Positions 31,914-43,726 of a DNA stretch of 64,000 bases are shown here, piece after piece. Both the position numbers and the translations under genes were made by a program. Source of the DNA: Phytophthora colocasiae (Eukaryota > Oomycota > Peronosporomycetes > Peronosporales > Peronosporaceae); the NCBI GenBank assembly GCA_018806915.1, contig JAGKQI010000064.1, positions 310,001 through 374,000 on the forward strand. The letters are read 5' to 3'. Each line of letters starts with the position of its first letter. The first letter of the stretch is position 1. Under the pieces are notes generated by a model. The model searched no databases. It saw nothing but the letters and a program-made list of their open reading frames with translations, and was not told the origin of the DNA.

Positions 31914-34900
31914 CCCCCCAGTACTCACGCCAATTTCGGTTCGATGTAAAGGCGCAAACATGTTGTATAATACTACATGTTAAAGCCAGTCTACACTTGA
32001 ATTTTGTATGCTCCCTCTAAGTGCGAAGCCTTTTTATAGAATTTTGAACCGGATCGAGGACAACGGACAGTGCGTTCACACGACTTTATCCAAGCATGTA
32101 GTCAAAGACGGCAGCGGTGGGTATACGCCGAGTTGGATATGGACTTTTTACTGGATCTGTACATTCTGTGGAAGATTGCTATGCATAAGTTAGACGTGTG
32201 GTTGAGCTTGCAAGTCAGTATGTAGATGAAATGCAAGGCATGGATTGTTCTTAGCCTGTTAGCTAGCTAGAGACGAGCTACTCAGACTCGTCTTCCTCCC
32301 CGTCTTCCTCCCCGTCTTCCTCCTCCTCACTGGCGCTTGGACGCTGGCGCTTCTTCCCCAGCCCACGCATCTGGATGTCGCGGCCGATGAGTGGTCGCGG
32401 CCGCTCAGTTCCATTGTTCCACTTGGAGTGCCAAATCTGAAAGCAAGTCAACGCGTTCCCTGGGTAGTGTTTTGGGCGCACTCGGTCGCACAGGTAGATG
32501 CTGCAAGTACGTACGCCATACATTAGATGTAAAACATGATACAGCAAACTCACAACCTTACCGGGCGTCATCCTTGCTGCAGGCTTCACAGTAGAATCGG
32601 CTTGAGCACCTCTCCTTCTTGCTGCGCTTTCGTAAGGAGCAAACCTTGCATTGGTGCTGGGGGCGCTTTCTACCTTTCTTCTTCTCCCCATTGGCCGTGA
32701 CAACAACCTTATCCCAATCAGGGAACACGGTAAGCTTGTGCTCACTGGAGATAGGGCGCGGCTCCGTAGACGGCGTCGGTGACATGGTCTGTGAGCAAGA
32801 ACGTATCGGTTATATTTTTCATCATGCAACAATGACTTACAAACGTACCACATCAACGAAATCGCGAGCAGTCAGCTCCAGCAGCTGCGCTTGCAGCATC
32901 CTCATGAACTTAGCGTGGTCTGCCGGTCCCTCGTTACGCAGCTTGCGGGCCTCTCTGAAGACTATGTATGCGTTCACGATGGCCATGTCAACCAGTCCCA
33001 GAAACACCGTTTTGTAGTATTTGCGAAACACCACCGACAGCTGAACAGAATAGCGCTGGAGGCGCAGTTGATCATGAATGTCCACCCCACCCAGCGCTGA
33101 TAATCGCGCATCACGGATGGGCAGGGCACGACCACCTTTTTACCACCAGGTAGACGACGCTCTACATATGTTTGACATCACATACAAAACACAAGATATT
33201 AGCGCATGAAACGCTGCCCGCCACGGATGCAAACGTACCGCAAGTTTTCTGCTTATGCTTCCCCCAGTAGCAAGCAAATTGACAGGCTTGCGGTCCCACC
33301 AGAGCAGCGCCTCAGCGCAGGAACAGCCTTCGCTACAGTAATTGTCGTTGAGCCTCGAGCGACTCCCCGTGGGCGTGTCTTCGCCTTGGTTGTCACCTCC
33401 TTCGGAAACCCAGCTCTGTTGGGCTGTATCGTGCCAATGCTGTACACGTTACGGCTCAGCAGCTGCAGCGCTAGCTGCACGGACGTATAGAACCTATCTG
33501 TCACCACCGCGTGGTAAACACCGTCTACAGGAGGGGGCAGCACCTCATGGAGGTTCCGCACGACGGCGGCTGGGCCCGAGTTTGGATCTGCAGAAAACTT
33601 GTGAGGGGAGGCGCCGCCAAGCTCATTGCTATGCTGGTCTTTTCCACAGAATACTTCAAGTCTACAAAACAGAACATACAACATGTTTGTTAGCCACCCC
33701 GACATCAAATACAACATGTTTCACTTAGCCAAAAAAATCCATCATGGGGCCGCGGGACTTCTTTTTGGTATGCCACATGCAACGCACAGATATACAAGGC
33801 ACACAATGCAAAACAAACATGCAACCGTACCGAACGCAGTATGAAGTCTCGGCGCAGCACGTCATGAACATCTTCGTTCTCCACTTGTGGGGTTTGTCCT
33901 TGAGGTATTGGCGCGTCACGTTGTGCCGGCTGCGTGACGGGATCACAGCCTCGTCAAACGAGAGCACAGCTGGCAGATGGTAGCCGGCTCGGAACGTCTC
34001 CTGCAACTTGTCAATCACCGGTCTCACCTTCCAAGCCCTGTCCGTCCCAGCACGCGGGTCCGTGTTGTTGGAGAAGTGAAGGTTCTGCATGATTCTCCCA
34101 AACCGAGCCTTGGACATGTAGCGACCGAACGTGCCACCAGGTACAGCACCAGTTGTAGTCGTAGCCCAGTGATCCGCTAGCCGACGACTGTGCGGGCACA
34201 GCATACGCGCCACCAACAAGAACAATTTCGAACCCTTTGATCTCCTTGTGCTTCTTGGTCTCAGCATCCATGACCTCCACATGTGAAACCTCTTTTCCAG
34301 CGTCTCGCTGCTTCTTAAACATTTTGTCCACGCGCCCGTTTAGGTGCTGGTGGTAGTACCTATTGCTTTCGTATGCGATCCGACTCCACAAGCCTGGGCA
34401 TGAAAAAGAAGAACAGATCAAGTGGTGAGTCCGCTTTAGTGAGAACCTCTTCAACGGGCCCACGTTCGCCAGAATACAGATTCGGATACGCCGCATCGTC
34501 TCGGTCAATGTCAGAACCTACGTAGTCATATACGACATGAACAATGTTAGAACTTGTGGTATATACAACATCATCACAAAACGATATTACCGAACTCCCA
34601 GCCATCCGTGCGCAACTTCCGAAGGGCCTTTGTGTCCTGTGACAGCACCGCCATCTCTGCCTTTGTCAGCGCTGGCCAATCACCCACTGTACCCGCCCAA
34701 TCTCGAGGTAGCTTCGCCGTGGCTGCTTTCAGTCTGCTGGCCGCCAATGCCTTGTACGCCTTCCTTTTTTCACGGGCAATAAGCGAAGATCCGTCCAAAC
34801 GGTCGTCGTCACTTTCTTGGTCTCCACTCTCGCCCTCGACTTCATCACCTTCGTACTCGTCCTCATCTGCACTCTCAAGCACACCGTCACGGACTTCGAC

Positions 34901-36168
34901 GTACTAACTTTCAGAGTCTGAGGAATCTCCCTCGACCTCCGAGGTCATCCCGGTGTCTGCAAATGCTGACTCGACATGTACATCTTCAGCTGCATTAGCG
35001 GGTTCAGATTCTTGGTCTAAAAATTGCAATGTTATCTTGCACGTCCATATCTAATGCCCTGCGACAACATCAAATACAACACAGGGAAAACCATTCATGT
35101 TGTATTATACAGCATCCCATCCTCTTCACGCACCAAGCTGCACTGTGACTTGACCCTTCCGATAGATACACAGGGCTCGCATTACTTGCTGATACCGAGT
35201 CTCTGCATACACACCGAACTGTTAGACCCTGCACCAACTAGGACAACAAGAATATACTTACCCGATCGACTCCCTGTCATCATCCACTTGTGCTGGAATG
35301 TGCGGGCTTACACGTCGCTTCTTCTTTCCCGCAACTCCTCTCGCAGTCGTGGCCTTCTTTTGGTGGGGCGCCGCCGATTCCAGCCGATCTTGTGCCGCAG
35401 CACGAGCGCTTGCACCGCGCTGCTCCTCCAACTCCAAGCGACGGCGCTCCTTCATCTGCGCCAGGTTCTTCTTGGTCGCAGCAGCAGCTGCACGCGCCTT
35501 CGCCCTCATCTCCTGGGCAGCCTTCTCCTCCTTCTCCCGTCGCTTCTGCGCAGCCTTGGACAACGGCTTCGCGTGAGGCCCTCGTCGTCCTGCCTGCTTC
35601 TCGTTCGACTCTGGGTCCTCACCAGCCTTCTCCTTCTCCAACAGGGCCAAGTATGCAGCCACCTTTCCCATAGGAGCTCGGCGCGGAGTCCCCACAGGTC
35701 GCGGGACACGACCCTGCAAGCCATTAGCTGCAGGCTGCTCCGCCGCTGGCGAGTCTCCGAAGTCTGCGTCGTCGTCCCGCTCGCCAGCCAGGTACGCGCG
35801 ATGCTCCGCCAAGAGGCGCTTGCGCTCAGCCGCACTTCTCCCCTCCAAACGCGCCTTGAACGCGTCCGCTTCACGCCGAGTCTCCCGCCGGCCAACCATG
35901 TTCGCACCACTCCCGCAAATTCTCGAATGACGGAAACTGCCGACTGGCGCACAGCCACCCATCACGGGATCAGCACACGGATTAGTACACCTGCGTGTGG
36001 ATACACCTGCCCTTTCTATCGGCTGTCTTTGCAAAATTACCACCTAACCGCGTGCACACCGACACAGAACGCACGAAATGGGGCGGCCTTAACATGTAGT
36101 CTTTTACAACATGTTATGAAAAAGTGCAAAAAACGATGTTGTAATATACTACGGTAAGCACTGGGGGG
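31914..36168 (-). mobile_element. piggyBac element PB2, nested in E2
   Basis: TTAA at 31910-31913 and 36169-36172 flank inverted ends starting CCCCCCAGTACTCACG and CCCCCCAGTGCTTACCG. Length 4,255 bp. It carries a decayed piggyBac transposase on the minus strand. Its subterminal regions contain the recurring motif ACATGTTGTAtAATac (for example near 31966-31980, 35095-35110 and 36091-36150), different from the motifs of PB1 and PB3. It is a separate family from PB1. Confidence 0.9.
32278..35899 (-). pseudogene. PB2 transposase (piggyBac), with frameshifts and a stop
   Basis: The first exon starts near 35899 (MVGRRETRREADAFKARL), with a long Ala/Lys/Arg-rich helix. An acidic exon follows, then the DDE exon (34558-33838), C-terminal exons, and a final acidic tail ending 32278. 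Asp 1 is in VLSFDEAVIPSRSR, Asp 2 in VVTDRFYTSV and Asp 3 in GGVDIHDQLRLQRY, all present. A Cys-rich zinc-type domain follows (CKVCSLRKRSKKERCSSRFYC). Defects: an in-frame TAG near 34904, frame breaks near 34395 (after FFFFMP), near 34240 and near 33335, and a phase mismatch at the first intron. Probably inactive. Confidence 0.8.
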
Positions 36169-36325
36169 TTAAATTTACTCCGACTACTACATGTACAGTT
36201 CATCTTCGTGCGCTTACAACACCGCCTTGGAACAACTCCGACTTATTCCAGTTCCAGGACCAGCTCCGAAAACTAAAGTTCTCTATTATTCTGTAGGATA
36301 CAGAATACCGGGTTAGAGGGGTTAA

Positions 36326-37033
36326 GGCGACCGCAGGGATTTTCGCAAAGTTTTTATCTCCCGTGGTGGGATATTGAAAAAGTCTCGTGACCATCATCAG
36401 GTTCCACATTGACACACATTCAGCCGCTTTGTCAATGGCAATTTCAAGTTCTCGTACCATTTGAGGTGGCACACTGAGGTTCAGGAACTGGATGGTATTG
36501 TAAACTTCTTGTGCTGTTCCTGTGACAACATTGGTCGTAGATCCCCATTCGTTGTTGCCACTCTGGCAGATCGCGTTGTTAGCATCTAGTTCATCTCCAA
36601 GAGCTAGAGCTTGAGCACTAAGAGGACTGAAATCATACAGAGCTTCCGAAGGACCCAAAGCGCCAAAGGCTTTAAACTCTGGAGAGCTGGTAAGAGCACT
36701 ACCGTTGAAGATTGTGTATTTGAGCAGGACGATCTTGCATGGCCCCAAGCAGTCAGTGCAGCCTCCAGCCATGGACAGATCGTTCTGAGTGAAGGCGAAG
36801 AAGCTGTTGTCGGATTTAATTAGGACTGTAGCGTTGGATACGTAACCGGTAGCGCAGAAGAGTAGAAGGAGAGCGAGTGGTCCGACGAGAATGCGACCAG
36901 CAATAGCTAGACATGCCATCAGCACAGAAGGTTGGCAAAGAGCACGCAATCCTTGGCTCTGGCGGACGAGATCTTGCTGCTGATAATACTCCGCAGCCCA
37001 GTTCTTTCCCTGTTTATCTCCAGAGTCGTGCAT
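36326..37033 (-). pseudogene. Gene A, 5' part of split membrane protein
   Basis: Starts MHDSGDKQGKNWAAEYYQQQ at 37033 and is open to the TTAA at 36322-36325. A first membrane segment lies at about 47-68 (ILVGPLALLLLFCATGYV), followed by an extracellular-type region with GGCTDCLGPCKIVLLKY and a conserved REL helix (PPQMVRELEIAIDKAAECV). The TTAA falls in frame so that codon TTA continues into AAT GTC at 27520, giving residues ...KIPAVALNVFPDFTEC. The paralogue at 38735-38760 reads PAVDTHIFPDYTECRP at this point, which confirms the junction. As it stands the ORF runs into PB1 and stops at 36200. Confidence 0.8.
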
Positions 37034-37149
37034 CTTGGTTAACGATTGCGTTGATGTTGTGAAAGTGAAACACTAACTGTAGGTAGTTTTTAGTTTTCAC
37101 TTGGTCTAACCAAAATGGTTTTTTAGATCCTATCCAACCTCAAATGACT

Positions 37150-39444
37150 AGTGACTATGCTACTGGGGTAGCAGCAGCCAGTTTGTGGTCTTCAGTGCTA
37201 GCGTTAAATTAAGTGCAGGACAGTGCATGAGACAGTGTGCCTTCTTTCGGATCCACATGCCAGCGAAGAAACAGAACGTTAAACGTCCGTAACACTTTCC
37301 TTGGTACCAGTCTTGCCACTAGCAGCAGCATCACGGATGACGCCTGGTAGATATGCTCTCCATAGTAAAGATACCCAGTCAACAGTAGCGCTTCGACCGT
37401 CGTGCATCGTGTGCCGTTGTATGTCACGTACGCGATATCTTCACAATCCCAGAAAAGTCGGTGGAATGAAATACCGAGACAATTTCTCTCGAACGATGTC
37501 AGGTCGTCGTCTTCGACTTGGTAAATCGGGGGTTTCTTGCCTGTGGCATCAGCTACAGCAACTTTCGGGGTCGGGTTTGACGCGCTAAGTGCGTTGGACC
37601 CAAAAGAGAGAGTTGATCGAGCAGCCATTTTCTTTTTCGGAGTCAGGATCTTCGCTATGAAGGACGAGATCAATGCTACTAACCCCAATAGTACAGATAA
37701 CACAGCAATGACAGAGGGCATATTCACAGTGAACAGGACACAGGCGTCGTTCAAACCGCAATATTTCGCCCCTCGGGTTGAAGTTTTGCGTAAAATCTCG
37801 GCGTTCTGCGCAAGAATGGACTCGAACGGTGCCTTTTGCCACGAGAGTAGCAGAGATCCGACGACGACCGTGATGACAAGTTGCATAGCTTCCCATATCA
37901 GTCGGAAGTCCCGGTCTAATTGCTGATCTCCTGATCGAGCCTTCAAAAGATTGACAAACGAATAGGAGAAGGCGAAAACGCAACACGTGAGGTTGGCGAT
38001 TGATTCTCCAGTCAACGTTCCAGTTGCAAGGCCGATCATGTACAAATCTGAATTGTAGACGAGGTGGTATCCGATCTGGGCGATGTAAATGACTTGCATT
38101 CGACCGTTTTGACAGCGATACGCCCAGATTTGAGTCAGTAACACCGATCTTTTGTGTGACATCACTTAGTAAAGACTGACAATACCCATGAGAAGAATCT
38201 GCATGACGACAACTCCAGGCAAAACGCTGATAGCAACAGTGTCAGCATATCGACTTCGAAAGGTATTGAGATTCATCCCAACTCGATCAGGTTTCTCCGG
38301 TGCGATATAATGTTCCCATTCCCACAACGAATTAAAGTAATTGTGTACACAGACGTCACCAGTACTGCAGAGCGGAATATCATCAGGAGAATGCACCATT
38401 AACCCATACCCAACCCAGTGCTTGGAGATTTCACACGTGTCTTCAATGTAAATCCCCGTCGTATTTACCGCCCGAACACGACAACCGCCATAATAGCCAC
38501 GAAGTAGGGACTGTACGACAGTAGTCGCTCCATTCTGCGTCTTTGATGGATCAGCTGGTGAAATTCGAGAGATCTTAGGTAAACTGCTAGTGAAACTGTA
38601 GGGAAACAACGTTAGTTGATCCGGAACAACTTCCAGCAGGTCTTGGCCATTTGTAGGAAGCGCTAACTTCGAACCTACAAGACCATCATTGATGGTCACC
38701 ATCAATATCCACTGCAGGTCGACACTCAGTGTAGTCTGGGAAGATGTGTGTGTCCACAGCAGGTACTTGGCCAAAACCACCGGTTGTAGGGTACTGGAAG
38801 AGTCGAACAACTGACATCATCGTCCATCCAGATACACACTCCTCTGCGTGTTGAATGGCTAATTCCAGTTCTCGCACCATTTGAGGCGCAAGATTGAGCT
38901 TCGCCATGTGAACGATATTCAATAGTTCTTGAGCTGAGCCAGTGACGACGATGGGTGATGTCCCCCACTCGTTCTTGCTGCTTTGACAGAGAGTTCCATT
39001 GACATCCAGAGCAGCAGAGAACGCCAGAACCTCGTCACTCAGAGGACTGAAGTCGTAGAGCTCCTCCTTTGGAGGAAGAGACGTGAAGGTGAAGAATGGC
39101 GGTGCTGACGTGATGGCTACATCTTCCAGGAGTTTGTACTTGAGCATGACGATTTTGCATGGTCCAAGACAGCCAGTGCATCCTCCGGCCATCGATGGAT
39201 CTCGCTCTGTGAAGGCAAAAATGCTGTGGTTGGCCTTGATGAAGACGGTGGCGTCTGTTAGGTATCCAGTAAAGGCAAAGAGTAGAAGGAGAGCGACTGG
39301 CCCCGCGATAATCCGACCGATGATGGCGGTGTAAGCTGCGATAGCGGATGGACGCAGAAGAGATCCCCAGCTCTGCGTCTTCCGAGCTTGAGCCTAGTAC
39401 GTCAACGCCCACTGCGTCGAGGTTTTATCATTTGATCCCTTCAT
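37150..39444 (-). pseudogene. Gene B, tandem paralogue of gene A, inactivated
   Basis: Homologous to gene A from MKGSNDKTSTQWALTY (ATG at 39444) to about 37150. Defects seen by comparison with A: TAG at 39394-39396 in the N-terminal region; a 16-bp insertion forming a hairpin around 38682-38706, which shifts the frame; TAA in place of the Gln codon at 38166-38168 (A reads SLYQVMSHN, B reads SLY*VMSHK); and a frame break near 37285 in the last membrane region. The final ~60 codons of A have no counterpart. Membrane segments are otherwise well kept (ITVVVGSLLLSWQ, IAVLSVLLGLVALISSF), so inactivation is fairly recent. Confidence 0.85.
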
Positions 39445-39756
39445 TTGGGGCGTCGATCTCTGCGTGAGCTAGAAAATCGGACGGAGCCTCGTTGGTTTCA
39501 CTCTAACTTGGGACGATCTCTCATCCCTGACGTTTGCTGCGGTGACTCATAGAATGAGTCACCGATTTAATAAACGAAACCGTTGGAGGCCATGATTATA
39601 ATCGTGAAACTAGTCAGGATTAAATCCTGGATGCATCCATGATTTTGTAAGATATTTTATTTTTCATTCATTACCGCTTCGTTGAATTCCGAATTCGCTA
39701 AATTCCGAAATTTCATGCGATTGGGAAACTCATCCATTTTTGTTTTGGACGTTAGG

Positions 39757-42700
39757 ATGAAACACCGCGAGGACGCTATCGCGGCAGGGAGTGATAATGA
39801 CGGCGACATGGAGACGCAAACCGCTGCCGATTCCGAAGGTGAAGGTGGGGACTCTGTGGGAAGTGGGGTGGACTCTGCGGCGCCGTCTGATGCTGAATCG
39901 GCAGAGAATACAGTGAATTGTGGAGTTGATGACGCGGTTCTCGTTTCTGTGGATCCCCCTGCTGTGTGGCACAAAGACTGGGAGGCATGGGAGACGTATC
40001 ATCGTGAATATTGCGCGCGTACAATGCAGTCTGTGCCCGTGCGGGAGACGATGTCTCGTGCAGAGCGTAACAAACGCATCAAGAAAACGAAAAAAGGAGA
40101 AGACGAATCGCAGCTGGTACCCGAAGGAATGGACCCGTACCAACGTACTTACATCTGCACGCATGGTTGGAAGCAGAGAAAGTCCAGGGGCGGGGGAGCG
40201 AGGCCGAAACAGCATATACGCCTCACTGGCTGTCCTTTTCGCTTCGTGGTGCAGTGGAATTTATCACGTGGAGAACTGCAGGTCAAGAATGGCAACTTCA
40301 AACATAACCACCGCGTTTCAGCTGAAGTGTATGGCACGTACCCAAGTTCTCGTGGCGTAGACTCTACCGTTGTTGGAGCTCAAGTCCAAGGAATGCTCAC
40401 TTGTGGTGCTAAACGGTCCAAGATTTACGACTACTTACTCGAGCACGACCAGAATGTAATTCAAGTAGATGTGGACAATTTGGTTCGTGAACACGCTGCT
40501 ACGGTGTCCGGAGGTGACGACAACGACGCTACAGCTCGTGAAATCGCAGCATTTGCGGCATTAGATCCGGAGAATGTATGTTCCGTATCGGAGACGGATG
40601 CAGGAGAGACTGGAGTAATTTCGTTGGCTAGTGCACATATGCGGCGGACATATACACGGTTCAGTGAGCTGCTGCTCGTGGATTGCAGTCACAAGACGAA
40701 CCGGTAAGTGTCCATGATTTTTGCAGGATTAATCTTGTACATGTATATGATTTAATTGAGCACGTTGTGTTTCCATGATTTCACCATGATTTAATCATGT
40801 TCTAATCTATGATTGTTGAATGTAACAGGTACAATTACCAGCTTCTTACGTTTATGGCTATGAATGAATTTGGTGAAGGGGCTGTAGTGCAGCAATCTTT
40901 GATTGAAGCCAATGGAGATTGGCACATGGAGAGGGCTATTGCTCATTTCAAGAAATTGCATCCGACACGCATTGATATGCTACGTGTCATTGTGGTTGAT
41001 AAGGATCTAAATGAGATTCGCGTTCTGGAGTCCAATTTCCCGGAGGCTCGCATTTTGATTTGTCATTTTCACGTTATCAAGTATTTGAAGGAGATGCGAG
41101 CCAAGCCTGAATTTGGGAAAATTTCGAGTGATGATGCGAGCCAAATAGACGCCGCAATCCACAAGATGGTGTATGCAAGTTCTGAAGACGATTATAAGGT
41201 CAGTCATAGTTCGTTGGAAGGACTATGCATTCGTATTGGACTACAAGAGTTTTTTTCGTACTTCGATAGGAACTGGGATACTTGCCAAGATCGATGGGTG
41301 ATGTATCGACGGGCTGGTCTTCCCCACTTCAAGAATCACACTAACAACCGTTTAGAGAGTTTTTTCGGGAAGCTAAAGGGATCCGTCGACTCGTCCAAAA
41401 GTATGGCTGAATGCATTAAGGCGCTGATAGCTTCGGATAGGCGTGTGCAGAACGAATATCAGTATCGAGTTTCGCGAATTGGTCAATTTGTGAACAGCAA
41501 TTACGACGAAGAAATGGCAACTATTCTCAGGTTTACTACACATTTCGTGGCTTCTCAGGTGGAGACACAGTACGCCCGCGCTCTGGAAAAGTCTGATTCG
41601 TACTGCTTCAGCGAGGATCCAGATGACGATGGCATGGTGCTTGTTGGTGGGAAGTTTTCGGAACACAAGCTTCGGTTGTATAATTGGCAATGTGATTGTG
41701 AATTTGCTATGTCAATGAAGCTTCCTTGTCGTCACGCAATTGCCTACCGAAAAAAGAAGCGAGTTGGAGGCACGTTGATTCCCTGGAATCGCATTGATGA
41801 ACGGTGCGTTTGAAGATTCCATGATTTTTTCATGATTGTATCTTAGTCCATAATTAATCCATGATTTATGTTTTATTTTGTAGGTGGACTAGCTGCTCTC
41901 GAGATCTTATGAAGGTGAAACAATTCTCGTATGAACGCTATGAAACGACTACTATGGGGTCTAGACGTCACGATATGCGTTCGCACCACGAACGCTACCG
42001 AGAGGCAGTGCGAGCCACACATTTGATCGCCAATGAGATGGCGGATATCGAAGACGAAGCTGAATTTTCGGAGATGTTGACGTTCGTTCTAAACCAATGG
42101 AGAAATATTCGTCAAAAAAAGCGAACATCTCATGGTTCACCAAGTGAAACGAAAGCGAGTGTCGGGATGGCCATCAGTAAAGAACGGAGAAAGCAGATCA
42201 AGCAAGAGTTTGGTTTGAGTTCAAGTTCTGACGAAGACATGAATTCCGCCTGTGAAAGTGAGGAAGAGGAAGAGCTAAACTCGAGTGATGAATCAAAACC
42301 CTCTTCAAAGAGTATCAATATCCGTTTGAATCCCAAGGCTCGAAAGGTTGGAAGACCGCAAAAAGCGAAGAAAAAGACAGCGGCAGGAGAAAAACAAGAC
42401 CGGAAATGGTATGAAGCAACAGAAGCAGCACGAAAGATCGCTGGTGAGGTGACCCTGAAAAGTCTGATGGATAGTCTGGATCGCGATAAACCATCTCTGG
42501 CTGAAACGCAGAGACGTTTATCTGGAATCATAGTCAAGTACAGCGAGGCTGAAAAGAAGAAGCCAAAGTTCAAGCGCATGAAGAATCCTGTATTAATCAT
42601 GGACCCGTTTTTTTTGCTCCCGCAAAGACTGTTGGATGCATGTCTGTCGGCTTTTCCCTCAAGTAACACCAATGAAACAGCGATTGCAGTTGACGCATCA

Positions 42701-43666
42701 CAAGAGTCTCCGGCGGGGAAGAAGAAAGATGCATCACAAACAGTTGAAGTTGTGCAAATCAAGGATGTCGGGTCGTTTTCACGCCTACAAATTGAGACTT
42801 TCAAAAGAGTCCATAACTTGAAAACTTGTGTGCAGTTGGGGTTGGATATGCTCAAGTGGTTAACAGAAGACGGAATTCCTTCACTGCCTGCCGAATATCA
42901 TGAATGCGGGGCACAGGTTGCCGACGAGCTCAACGAGACTTACCCGCACAAGCGCATTGCAGGACTACCCGACCAGCCCGATTTCGACTATGCAATGCTA
43001 TACCGAGCAATACCACCGACATGGCTTACTGACGCGTCAATCCGTGCAGTTTGTGCTCGTCTTATGAAGGATTACCCATCCTGCAGGTTTGCCGGGTTGC
43101 AAACTGCGACTACCAAGACGAAGCGAACTCGAAACGCAGAAGATTCCGTACTGGACGACGCTATACGAGATCGTGTCCTCCAAGAAGTTGGTGAGGCCGG
43201 GGTCGACACGGTGTTTTTGCCCCTGAACTTTTTCAGTGCGCACTGGTGCTGCATAGTCATTAAGGTGAATTCTAAGCGCATCTACTACTACGATCCGCTA
43301 AACCAGACTCTGTACATGAACGCTGCGAAGGCTGTTGCTACGACACTGAAGATTTCAGGACTGGACAAATACGACGTCATCCCCCAGAACAACCCTATCC
43401 AGTTCGATGCGTACAGCTGTGGTGTTTACGTCTGCTGGATGTTCATCCGTCAGGTTGTTCCAGGGCCACCACTGGATATGAGCTCTAATGCTTTGACGAG
43501 GCGTCGTTTCGAGTTATTTTTCTACCTATTGACTGGTCGCCTTCTGCCTGTAGAATCGACTAAAGCTGCCCAAGATGACGGGACAGAGAAGAAAATGGCT
43601 GCGCCATCTCATGACGACGACGTGAAGGAGGGAGAAGACCTGCCTTCCACTCAAGCCGCTACGTAG
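39757..43666 (+). CDS. MULE transposase with SWIM finger and C-terminal Ulp1-type protease
   Basis: Three exons, ~39757-40703, 40829-41803 and 41884-43666, phase-consistent, give about 1,234 residues (another ATG at 39715 is in frame). The N-terminus is acidic, followed by a FAR1/WRKY-GCM1-like DNA-binding region (LTGCPFRFVVQWNLSRGELQ then KNGNFKHNH). The DDE triad is Asp in LLLVDCSHKTNRYN (~308), Asp in VIVVDKDLNEIR (~371) and Glu in TNNRLESFFGKLK (~491). SWIM is CDCEFAMSMKLPCRH (~603-617). The last exon ends in a C48/Ulp1 protease fold: His in FSAHWCC (~1092), Asp in YYYDPLNQ (~1110) and Cys in FDAYSCGVYVC (~1153). No frame damage was seen, so the gene may be functional. Confidence 0.88.
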
Positions 43667-43726
43667 AACTCAGGATATTGACAAAGTGGGCTACTTTCAC
43701 CTTTAGCTTGGTTCTTGCATTATTAA

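Larger units (their letters stand above)
31135..36283. mobile_element. E2: small TIR element inserted in PB1, split by PB2
   Basis: A perfect 21-bp terminal inverted repeat begins GAGAACTTTAGTTTTCGGAG at 31135 and ends with its reverse complement at 36283. TATTA flanks both sides (31130-31134 and 36284-36288). The related empty sequence in PB4 (around 45711-45724) has a single copy, which defines the insertion. Without PB2 the element is about 890 bp. Inside there are only short ORFs (plus-strand 31270-31623 with a Lys/Glu-rich tail); no transposase is recognised, so it is probably non-autonomous. The superfamily is uncertain, because the boundary could be shifted to give a 3-bp duplication. 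Confidence 0.75.
27523..36321 (-). mobile_element. piggyBac element PB1 (carrying nested E2 and PB2)
   Basis: Bounded by TTAA on both sides. The inverted ends start CCCTTCTAGCCCGAGCCG (left, 27523) and CCCCTCTAACCCGG (right, read inward from 36321). Both ends then share TTCTGTATCCTACAGAATAA, a near-palindrome. Total 8,799 bp; without the nested element it is about 3.65 kb. It encodes a decayed piggyBac transposase on the minus strand. The same family is present in deleted form at 43727-45750, whose left and right ends match PB1 closely. Inserted within gene A. Confidence 0.92.
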
